A DNA stretch of 20,504 nt from Desulfobacteraceae bacterium. GTDB lineage: Bacteria > Desulfobacterota > DSM-4660 > Desulfatiglandales > Desulfatiglandaceae. The notes below the pieces were generated by a model. It searched no databases. It saw nothing but the letters and a program-made list of their open reading frames with translations, and was not told the origin of the DNA. The stretch lies in the NCBI GenBank assembly GCA_011048855.1, contig DSCZ01000047.1:1-20504 (forward strand), written 5' to 3'. Position 1 is the stretch's first letter, and the number at the start of each line of letters is the position of its first letter. Both the position numbers and the translations under genes were made by a program. This document shows positions 1 through 6,380 of this stretch, piece after piece.

Positions 1-219
1 GCGCTATTTATAGGATCAGGTTTGTGAGGGCCCGGCTTGGTACAAGTTTTGCGGACTATTCAACTCGAATTTGTTTTCGCCCGGGTGCAAGGTCATAATG
101 ACGAGATGGCTTTTATCCGTCGGGGCGGATTTGCCACCAATCCATGAACGAATGGATCGGCCGTGGTTTCAGGTTGATCATACTATGAAAAGTTGAAAAC
201 AAAGGGGAAGGAGGCAGCG
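1..219. other. Left-edge region and leader of the regulator gene
   Basis: Apart from the -24/-12 promoter I see no gene here. One + strand frame is open from position 3 to a TAA at 96-98. That could be the last 31 codons of an upstream gene, but it has no recognisable motif, and the sigma-54 promoter at 37-53 would lie inside it. I do not call it. Confidence 0.4.
37..53 (+). promoter_or_regulatory. Sigma-54 (-24/-12) promoter upstream of the regulator gene
   Basis: The sequence TTGGTACAAGTTTTGCG matches the sigma-54 consensus TTGGCACrnnnTTTGCw. The GG of the -24 element is at 39-40 and the GC of the -12 element at 51-52, exactly 12 nt apart. The predicted transcription start is near position 64, leaving a leader of about 155 nt before the regulator gene. 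The regulator is itself a sigma-54 activator, so autoregulation is a natural inference. Any activator site would lie left of the window. Confidence 0.6.
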
Positions 220-1656
220 TTGGAGGATAACAAAATCAGACCCATCTGTCTTGGTGAACCGGCTGACATCAAAAAAAACGGTTGTCTTATCGGAAATGTG
301 GAGGCCCTTGTGGATGTGCTTCAAGTGGTCTTTGATAATGCCTATTCCGGCATCATTCTCTGTGACAAAAAATCCCGGATCCTCTACATAAACCATTTTT
401 ATGCAGAGCTGCTTGGCACCACCAAAGAAAAGGCCATTGGCCGGCATATCAAAAAATATTTTCCGTGCTCTAGGCTTCCGGGAGTCTTGAAAACCGGGCA
501 AATGGAGTTGGGACGCCGGTGCAGCCTTCGCTCCAACCTGGACCTATTGGTGAATCGCATCCCGATCGTGAGCAACGATGAGGCTGTGGGGGTGATTCTC
601 CAGACGGTATTCAAGAATTACGCGGAAATTCATGAATTGATGACACGCATGAGCCAGCTGGAGAGGAAAGTGAATTACTATAAGCGCGGACTCGACAGCG
701 TGCTGACGGCCACGTACAATTTCGATTCCATTGTCGGGCGGAGCCCCCGGCTGATCGAGTCCAAATCAATGGCGGCCAGATATGCGGAGACCGACGGGTC
801 GGTGTTGATCCTCGGTGCCACAGGAACCGGCAAGGAGCTTTTTGCCCATGCCGTGCATATGGCAAGCCCTCGCAGCCAGGGGGCATTCGTTTGTGTCAAC
901 TGCGCCGCAATTCCAAAAGAATTGATAGAATCCGAGCTTTTCGGCTATGAAGCAGGAGCTTTTACGGGGGCCCGACCCAAGGGCAAATCCGGAAAAATCG
1001 AATTGTCCGACGGCGGCACCCTTTTCCTGGATGAGATCGGTGACCTGCCCCTGAGCGCCCAGGCCAAACTTTTAAGGGTGCTCGAAACAAAAGAGATCGA
1101 AAAGCTCGGCGGACTAAAAAAGGTAAAGGTCGATTTCCGTCTTGTGGCCGCCACGAATAAAGATCTCAGGGCGATGATAAGATGCGACGAGTTCCGCGAG
1201 GACCTTTTTTACCGTTTGAACACCATGTGTGTGGAAGTCCCGCCGCTGGCGGAGCGTCCTGAAGACATACCGGTTCTTATTTCGCATTTTCTGAAAATCA
1301 TGGGAAAGTCTTCGTTAAAAATAGGGGAAAGGGCAATGAGGTTGCTCGAAAGTTATTCCTGGCCGGGAAACGTTCGAGAACTCAAGAACGCTATTCAGAG
1401 CGCGGTCAGCCTGGCATACAGTGGTAAGATTCACACTGAGGATCTTCCGTATGAAATACGCTCGTTTAATTCCAGCCGCAAAAATCAGGTACTGCTGAAT
1501 CCACTTTCAAAAGAGGTGGGGCTTTACGAGAAAGGCGTGATCAGCAATACCCTTTCGCGGTCAGGAGGTAACATGAGCCGGACAGCACGCATGCTGGGTA
1601 TTTCCCGGTCGACACTCTATGAGAAATGCCGTGCCTATGACATACGCTACTCTTGA
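220..1656 (+). CDS. Sigma-54-dependent PAS-domain transcriptional activator
   Basis: This is a bacterial enhancer-binding protein that uses ATP hydrolysis to remodel sigma-54 RNA polymerase at -24/-12 promoters. A PAS-like sensor domain (about residues 36-130) leads through a short helical linker (about 140-160) into the AAA+ domain. That domain has Walker A GATGTGKE (199-206), the sigma-54 contact loop GAFTGA (246-251), Walker B LFLDE (268-272) and the FREDLFYRLN segment. The last 30 residues form a Fis-type helix-turn-helix. I chose the TTG start at 220 because AAGGAGG at 208-214 sits 5 nt before it. An earlier in-frame TTG at 193 has no such site. The product is 478 aa, a normal family length. 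The likely target is the oxidoreductase operon that starts 378 nt downstream. The PAS ligand is unknown. Confidence in class is very high, in target moderate. Confidence 0.95.
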   Translation: MEDNKIRPICLGEPADIKKNGCLIGNVEALVDVLQVVFDNAYSGIILCDKKSRILYINHFYAELLGTTKEKAIGRHIKKYFPCSRLPGVLKTGQMELGRRCSLRSNLDLLVNRIPIVSNDEAVGVILQTVFKNYAEIHELMTRMSQLERKVNYYKRGLDSVLTATYNFDSIVGRSPRLIESKSMAARYAETDGSVLILGATGTGKELFAHAVHMASPRSQGAFVCVNCAAIPKELIESELFGYEAGAFTGARPKGKSGKIELSDGGTLFLDEIGDLPLSAQAKLLRVLETKEIEKLGGLKKVKVDFRLVAATNKDLRAMIRCDEFREDLFYRLNTMCVEVPPLAERPEDIPVLISHFLKIMGKSSLKIGERAMRLLESYSWPGNVRELKNAIQSAVSLAYSGKIHTEDLPYEIRSFNSSRKNQVLLNPLSKEVGLYEKGVISNTLSRSGGNMSRTARMLGISRSTLYEKCRAYDIRYS

Positions 1657-1702
1657 AGTATCCGGCCCGCAACCGTAAAGTTCGAGGTACTCCAGCAGAT
1701 GC

Positions 1703-1742
1703 AACGGGAACCAGGGATTTTCAGAGTATATGCCCCGTTTTT
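1703..1742 (+). terminator. Possible weak intrinsic terminator after the regulator gene
   Basis: AACGGG at 1703-1708 can pair with CCCGTT at 1734-1739. The arm runs directly into five T residues (1738-1742). The stem is only 6 bp with a 25-nt loop, so this is a weak candidate. Its position, just after the regulator stop codon, is right. Confidence 0.35.
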
Positions 1743-1772
1743 GATTGACCCATTACCTTCAGCTCCAAAAAG

Positions 1773-1790
1773 TGTACGGAAAGCCGTACA
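1773..1790. promoter_or_regulatory. Palindromic candidate upstream activator site
   Basis: TGTACGG-AAAG-CCGTACA is a perfect 7-bp inverted repeat with a 4-nt spacer, ending 150 nt upstream of the -24 element. That size, symmetry and distance suit a dimeric Fis-type helix-turn-helix activator. I found no second copy in the window. It is not a good terminator because no T tract follows it. Binding by the adjacent regulator is inferred. Confidence 0.5.
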
Positions 1791-1815
1791 TATCCGGAGT
1801 TCAAGACAATTTGAG

Positions 1816-1828
1816 AATCAAGTGTTTT
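1816..1828 (+). promoter_or_regulatory. IHF-like DNA-bending site
   Basis: AATCAAGTGTTTT fits the IHF consensus WATCAANNNNTTR at 12 of 13 positions. It lies between the palindrome and the -24/-12 promoter, where IHF commonly bends DNA at sigma-54 promoters. The motif is short and the region AT-rich, so chance is a real alternative. Confidence 0.3.
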
Positions 1829-1938
1829 GTAGCGAAAATTTGATCTTTCAAAAAAGCACACATGGATGGTTTTTTATAACTCATAAAATTCGGGCAATTA
1901 CCTGATTCATTTTGCAAGCACCAAGTTATATTTTCGGT

Positions 1939-1956
1939 TCGGCATTTTTTTTGCTT
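1939..1956 (+). promoter_or_regulatory. Sigma-54 (-24/-12) promoter of the oxidoreductase operon
   Basis: The sequence TCGGCATTTTTTTTGCTT has GG at 1941-1942 and GC at 1953-1954, the exact 12-nt sigma-54 spacing, with GGCA and TTGCT matching the two core elements. The -26 T is replaced by C. Predicted transcription starts near 1966, giving a leader of about 69 nt to the ATG at 2035. A sigma-54 activator is encoded immediately upstream, which strengthens the call. Confidence 0.7.
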
Positions 1957-2034
1957 AATAGCAGCTAGTGTGCACAATTTAAATACGGATCCCGTTGTCT
2001 AGTGTTTCAAAAATTTCAGGAGGGAAAATATATT

Positions 2035-3684
2035 ATGGGTGTACGACGTGTTCAGAGAAAGAATTTTATCGTCCCCCGCTGTACCGGAGCCTGCCCCGCG
2101 GGGGTGGATGTGCCCAGGTACATCCGTGCCGTAAAGGCAAGGAGATATGACGAAGCAGTGGCTGTGCTGCGTGAGAAGCTCCCGCTTCCCATCGTATGCG
2201 CCGATGCATGCTTTGCTCCATGCGAAGATGTCTGTGCCTACAAGCAGATGGGTGATCCCATTGCGATTCGGGCCATAAAGCGGGCGGCCGTGGACAAAGG
2301 TGGGGATGCATGGAAAAAGAATCGGAAAATCGCGGCCAAGACCGGAAAAAAAGTCGCCATCGTAGGCGCAGGTCCGGCGGGGCTGACCGCTGCATACTAC
2401 CTTGCGGGAAAGGGACACGAAGTCGATCTCTTCGATAGTTTCCCAAAGCCTGGAGGCATGATGCGATACGGGATTCCCGATTACAGACTGCCCACCGAAC
2501 GCCTGGAAAAAGACGTTGAAGCCATTATGGAGTCGGGCGTGGTTTTCCACGGTAACAAGTCCATCGGGAAGGACGTTACGCTGGATGACTTGAAGAAAGA
2601 CCACGATGCGGTATTCCTCGCAAGCGGAGCGAATGGAAGCATCAAGATACCGGTCGAAGGCTCCGATAAGGAAGGTGTGCTCTGGGGCTGGGATTTTCTG
2701 AAAGATGTAGGTCTTGGCGTGAAGTTCGATCTTAAAGGAGATGTAGTCGTGATCGGCGGGGGAAATGTGGCTATAGACGTGGCTCTCACGGCGAAAAGGC
2801 TTGGAGCTGAACGGGTCCAGATTTTCTGTCTGGAAAGCCGCGAGGAAATGCCTGCGCACGATTGGGAAATCGCCCGCGCAGAAGAGGAGGGGGTGTTAAT
2901 AAACAACTCCTGGGCGCCCAAAAAAGTACTGGGAGACAATCAGTCGACTGGAATAGGCCTGATCAAATGCACCTCTGTGTTCGACGATGCCTGCAACTTC
3001 AATCCCGCTTACGAGGAGGGGATTTCTTACAAGGCGGATGCTGATTATGTGATTCTGGCTGTAGGCCAGAGAGCTGACCTGGATTACGTGAAAGGCGTTG
3101 GAAAAGTAGATGCCGCTGGAGGTCGCATTCAGGCGGCTGAAGACACCCTCGCTACCGGAGAGCCGGGAATTTTTGCCGGGGGAGATGTGGTTTCGGGACC
3201 GGACTCCATAATCGGAGCCATCGCACACGGTCGGAAGGCGGCCTCCTCTATTGATTCCTATCTCGGCGGCAACGGCGATATCCGCGAAACGCTCGCCGAA
3301 CCCGAAGATGATGTTCTGCTCGAGGATTTCGTGTTGAAGACGGAACCCAGGAACGAAATGCGGCTCTTGAAGCCCTGGGCCAGGTCTTCCGGATTCGAAC
3401 AGGTGGAAATGGGGCTTGCCGAGGATAGAATCGAGGCCGAAGCATCGAGATGCCTATATTGCGATGCACGGCAGTTCGCGGTGGTGCTTAACACGGATTA
3501 CTGCAAGGAATGCGGCTACTGTTCCGAGGTTTGCGGGGTGGAAACTTTCGGCCAGGCCGATTTTTTCAATGCCAAGGGCTACCGTCCTAATGAAGTCAAA
3601 TCTTCCGACTGGTGCGTCGGATGCGCTAAGTGCTACTTTTCATGCCCGGACTTCGCAATCGATATCGTTGAAGTCATCGCTTGA
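2035..3684 (+). CDS. GltD-like NAD(P)H/ferredoxin oxidoreductase subunit fused to a 2x[4Fe-4S] ferredoxin
   Basis: This is the electron-transfer subunit of the 2-oxoacid oxidoreductase complex. An N-terminal Fe-S domain of the glutamate-synthase small-subunit type has cysteines at 16, 20, 55, 59, 63 and 67. Next come an FAD Rossmann motif GAGPAG (111-116), an NAD(P)H motif GGGNVA (241-246) and the closing flavin motif FAGGD. The C-terminus is a bacterial ferredoxin with two CxxCxxCxxxC motifs (C490/493/496/500 and C527/530/533/537). The product is 549 aa. The ATG at 2035 is chosen because AGGAGGG (2018-2024) precedes it; an upstream GTG at 2002 lies before that site. korA follows after 17 nt. 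Electrons from 2-oxoacid oxidation probably pass through the ferredoxin domain to FAD and NAD(P), or the reverse. Thauera-type 2-oxoglutarate:ferredoxin oxidoreductase has a comparable third subunit. Confidence 0.9.
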   Translation: MGVRRVQRKNFIVPRCTGACPAGVDVPRYIRAVKARRYDEAVAVLREKLPLPIVCADACFAPCEDVCAYKQMGDPIAIRAIKRAAVDKGGDAWKKNRKIAAKTGKKVAIVGAGPAGLTAAYYLAGKGHEVDLFDSFPKPGGMMRYGIPDYRLPTERLEKDVEAIMESGVVFHGNKSIGKDVTLDDLKKDHDAVFLASGANGSIKIPVEGSDKEGVLWGWDFLKDVGLGVKFDLKGDVVVIGGGNVAIDVALTAKRLGAERVQIFCLESREEMPAHDWEIARAEEEGVLINNSWAPKKVLGDNQSTGIGLIKCTSVFDDACNFNPAYEEGISYKADADYVILAVGQRADLDYVKGVGKVDAAGGRIQAAEDTLATGEPGIFAGGDVVSGPDSIIGAIAHGRKAASSIDSYLGGNGDIRETLAEPEDDVLLEDFVLKTEPRNEMRLLKPWARSSGFEQVEMGLAEDRIEAEASRCLYCDARQFAVVLNTDYCKECGYCSEVCGVETFGQADFFNAKGYRPNEVKSSDWCVGCAKCYFSCPDFAIDIVEVIA

Positions 3685-3701
3685 AACAGAGGAGGTTTCT
3701 G

Positions 3702-4877
3702 ATGAAGAGATATTTGGAAACAGGCAATTTTGCAATCACCGAAGGGGCGATAATAGCTGGATGCCGTTTTTTCGCCGGGTACCCGATCACCCCGGCGACG
3801 GAACTGGCCGAGGCCATGAGCCACAGGCTTCCCCAGGTCGGTGGTTTTTACCTGCAGGCGGAAGATGAATGTGCCGCCTGTCATATGTGTATAGGAGCGG
3901 CCCTGGGTGGATTCAAGGCGATGACTGCCACTTCCGGTCCCGGCTATATTCTTTACGCTGATCCATATGGATGGGCGCTGGGGTGTGAAACTCCGATGGT
4001 GATTCTCAACTCCGGGCGGGTCGGTCCCGTGAGCGGAATAACCGGGGCGCCCGGGCAGGGCGAGTTTTACCTGATGCGTTATCCGACCCAGGGTGGAAAC
4101 TTTGAGGCGATCTGCCTTGCCCCCAACTCGGCCCAGGAGTGCATGGCCATGGTCGTCGAGGCGTTTTACCTTTCGGAACGTTTTCGGATGCCTGTATCGG
4201 TGCTGGCCGATCAGCTTATCACCGACGGCTTCGAGGATATCAGTGTTCCTGAAACCGAAGAAGAAATGAAGGAAATGGGTTTTCGTATCTATCCGAGGAA
4301 GGTTTGCCAGGGGCCTGAATTTTATCCCGCCACGGATGCTCTGGACATCCCACCGGTCGTTCTTGGGCACAACACCGGGGCGATCTGCTCGGACTGGACT
4401 CCTACCGAGGAGGGTTATGACATAGAAGAGGTTGAGGCCCACCACAAGCACGCATACAGATTGATCTACAAGGTCCGGAATCACACAGACCTTTTCAATC
4501 ACCATTATGAAAAGAAGTATATGGACGACGATCCTGATTTGGTAGTTGTTTCCTACGGAAGTCCGTCCCGGGTGGTCAACACCTCAGTCGAGAAAGCCCG
4601 CTCCCAGGGACTCAAGGTGGGTTCTTTGAGACTGATCAACATCTGGCCGTTCCCCGATGAACTTTTTGATCTGAATACCAAGTACCTGTGTGTGGAACTC
4701 AACTGGGACGGGCAGCTTGTGCGTGAAGTCAGGCGTGCGGCTTCTAAGGATTCCGACGTTCATTTCCTGGGGACATGCGGGGACCTTCCGACTACCCCGG
4801 ATCTGCTCGAGTCCTATGAAAAACTCCTGAAGAACGAGCCCCTTTCACGCAAGGGCTGGATATTGGAGGCATGGTGA
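3702..4877 (+). CDS. korA: 2-Oxoacid:ferredoxin oxidoreductase alpha subunit
   Basis: This is the alpha subunit of a KorA/VorA-type enzyme, which oxidatively decarboxylates a 2-oxoacid with CoA to give acyl-CoA, CO2 and reduced ferredoxin. The family marker YPITPATELAE appears near residue 29, followed by the conserved region with TATSGPGY and the E-D-E segment. The transketolase C-terminal-like part follows, with LRLINIWPFPDELF. The length is 391 aa, typical for KorA. The ATG at 3702 is set by GAGGAGGT just upstream; an earlier TTG at 3681 overlaps the previous stop. An unusual feature is C57-A-A-C60-H-M-C63, where relatives usually have small or aliphatic residues. The true substrate (2-oxoglutarate, branched-chain, aryl or other oxoacid) cannot be read from sequence alone. 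Confidence 0.92.
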   Translation: MKRYLETGNFAITEGAIIAGCRFFAGYPITPATELAEAMSHRLPQVGGFYLQAEDECAACHMCIGAALGGFKAMTATSGPGYILYADPYGWALGCETPMVILNSGRVGPVSGITGAPGQGEFYLMRYPTQGGNFEAICLAPNSAQECMAMVVEAFYLSERFRMPVSVLADQLITDGFEDISVPETEEEMKEMGFRIYPRKVCQGPEFYPATDALDIPPVVLGHNTGAICSDWTPTEEGYDIEEVEAHHKHAYRLIYKVRNHTDLFNHHYEKKYMDDDPDLVVVSYGSPSRVVNTSVEKARSQGLKVGSLRLINIWPFPDELFDLNTKYLCVELNWDGQLVREVRRAASKDSDVHFLGTCGDLPTTPDLLESYEKLLKNEPLSRKGWILEAW

Positions 4878-5725
4878 TGGAATATAAATCATCCGAATTG
4901 ATAGACAGGTATCTACGTACCAGGAAGATCCCCAGTACGGCATGTACCGGCTGCGGGTTGGGTATGAATCACAAGATCGTCGTAACCGCGATCGAAGAAC
5001 TGGGGCTCGAAGATAAAGATATTATCTGGGGTACCTCCATCGGTTGCGCCGGGCGTCAGACATTCGCAACGTGGAAGGGAGACGGCTTTGCAGGAACCCA
5101 TGGCAGGGCGTACGCAATCGCCAGGGGGCTCAGGATAGCCCTCCCCCCGGAGAAGAAAATAATCTTGACCGTAGGTGACGGGGATGCTTTCGGTATCGGG
5201 CTGATGCACCTTATCCATGCAGCCAGATCGAATGCGGACATGACGGTGATCGTCAACGACAACCTCGGATACCAGTCCACCGGCGGCCAGTACGGATGGA
5301 CGACTCCCCAGGGAAGCCACACTGACAGCAGCCCTTACGGCATGTTCGAGCACAACTTGATGAGCGACGGTATGGATGTGCTGGAAATTCTTAAAGGGGC
5401 CGGCGCCACGTTTCTTGCCCGGCACGTTGCGATGGACGGCGCGTGGGCCGTAGAGACTGTTAAAAAGGCTATTTTAAACAAGGGGTTCTCTCTCGTCCAT
5501 ATGCCCTATCCCTGTCCCACCAATTTCGGTTCGAGGGAATTGAACACCAGAAATGCAGTCACCATTTACAGGTGGATCCAGGCACATGCCGCACCTCTGG
5601 GTGAAGAAAAGGCCGATACTTTCTGGGCATGCGGTATATGGCACGATGCGACCAACTCGAGGCCGGAGTTTCATGAATTTATCCATGAGACGGTCGAGAA
5701 GATCAGGAGGACGGGAAGCTTATGA
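4877..5725 (+). CDS. korB: 2-Oxoacid:ferredoxin oxidoreductase beta subunit (TPP-binding)
   Basis: The beta subunit carries thiamine pyrophosphate and one [4Fe-4S] cluster. The TPP motif begins with GDGDAFGIG (from residue 100) and ends with NDN (127-129), followed by the family TGGQ. Likely cluster ligands are C23 and C26 (CTGCG), C57 (IGCAGR) and C213 (PYPCPTNF), the usual KorB pattern. Three in-frame starts lie at 4871, 4874 and 4877. The GGAGG at 4865-4869 gives proper spacing only to the ATG at 4877, which overlaps the korA stop by one base (TGATG) and indicates translational coupling. The product is 282 aa, normal for the family. Confidence 0.93.
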   Translation: MEYKSSELIDRYLRTRKIPSTACTGCGLGMNHKIVVTAIEELGLEDKDIIWGTSIGCAGRQTFATWKGDGFAGTHGRAYAIARGLRIALPPEKKIILTVGDGDAFGIGLMHLIHAARSNADMTVIVNDNLGYQSTGGQYGWTTPQGSHTDSSPYGMFEHNLMSDGMDVLEILKGAGATFLARHVAMDGAWAVETVKKAILNKGFSLVHMPYPCPTNFGSRELNTRNAVTIYRWIQAHAAPLGEEKADTFWACGIWHDATNSRPEFHEFIHETVEKIRRTGSL

Positions 5726-6255
5726 AAGATCGAGTCGAAATAGTTGCAAGCGGTTTCGGTGGACAGGGTGTGGTCCGACTTGGACAGATCATAGGCGAGT
5801 GCGGAGTCAAGCAGGGATTGCATGTGGCTATGTTGAAAAGTCATGGTACGGAGATGCGGGGCGGCTACGTGCGAAGCCAAGTGGTTTTGTCCGAAAAGAT
5901 AATCGACAGTCCCATGTGTGAATCGCCGGATTACTTCATCGCGTTGTCCCTTGCGGCCTACAAGCGTTTCAAGGATACCGTGCCGGAAGGCGGCGTGATA
6001 ATCTACGACCCGGCGTTCGTCGACGAGGTGGACAACAGCCTCAAATGCGAGCAGATCCCTTTTCCTGCGAAGGATCTGTCGATGGAGAATTTCAACAATG
6101 CATTGTTCGCCAATTCCATCGTTCTGGGTTTCTGTGCCCAGACGATCGACGGGCTTAAAAAGGATGTGATGCTCGAAAGTCTTCTCCATGTCATCCCCAA
6201 GTTCCACGAACGGAACAAACAGGCTTTTGACTTGGGATACAGGTACAAAAACTGA
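5722..6255 (+). CDS. korC: 2-Oxoacid:ferredoxin oxidoreductase gamma subunit
   Basis: The gamma domain binds CoA-side structure and completes the enzyme. The N-terminus shows the diagnostic GFGGQGVVRLGQIIG (residues 11-25), followed by the conserved SHGTEMRGGYVRSQVVLS segment and the LSLAAYKRF region. The length of 177 aa is typical. The ATG overlaps the korB stop by 4 nt (ATGA), so the two are translationally coupled. With the three preceding genes it makes a full D-A-B-C set under the sigma-54 promoter near 1939-1956. Gene naming varies in this family (korC, vorC, porG); the symbol is provisional. Confidence 0.92.
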   Translation: MKDRVEIVASGFGGQGVVRLGQIIGECGVKQGLHVAMLKSHGTEMRGGYVRSQVVLSEKIIDSPMCESPDYFIALSLAAYKRFKDTVPEGGVIIYDPAFVDEVDNSLKCEQIPFPAKDLSMENFNNALFANSIVLGFCAQTIDGLKKDVMLESLLHVIPKFHERNKQAFDLGYRYKN

Positions 6256-6302
6256 TGTATCGTTTGCAGTCCCATGAACAAAGACTCAGGGACCGCTTTG
6301 GC

Positions 6303-6341
6303 CGAGACACTCTTTCAGAGCGAATTCGGAAGAGTGTCTCG
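6303..6341 (+). other. Long stem-loop between korC and the acyl-CoA synthetase gene
   Basis: The arm at 6303-6316 pairs with 6328-6341. Twelve outer base pairs are perfect (CGAGACACTCTT with AAGAGTGTCTCG), continued by one G-T and one C-G pair, around an 11-nt loop. No T tract follows, so it does not look like a classic intrinsic terminator. It starts 47 nt after korC and ends 39 nt before the next ATG. It may be an mRNA-stabilising or processing hairpin, or a protein-binding site. Confidence 0.6.
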
Positions 6342-6380
6342 ACATAAAAATATTTCAGGCCGATAGGGAGACAAACCATT

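Larger units (their letters stand above)
1657..2034. other. Regulatory intergenic region between the regulator and the oxidoreductase operon
   Basis: This 378-nt stretch has no supportable gene. In order it holds a weak terminator candidate, a perfect 7-bp palindrome (1773-1790), an IHF-like site (1816-1828) and a sigma-54 promoter (1939-1956). A short open frame from 1699 to 1905 has no ribosome-binding site or recognisable protein features and overlaps these elements, so it is not called. Confidence 0.6.

Noticed and set aside
193..219. Upstream TTG start for the sigma-54 regulator
   Set aside because: No ribosome-binding site precedes it, while AAGGAGG lies 5 nt before the in-frame TTG at 220.
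1699..1905. 68-codon open frame after the regulator gene
   Set aside because: There is no ribosome-binding site, no recognisable protein feature, and it overlaps the terminator candidate, palindrome and IHF-like site.
2066..2859. Long minus-strand open frames opposite the flavin/ferredoxin subunit
   Set aside because: They are complementary to a clearly identified gene, with no motif or start signal of their own.
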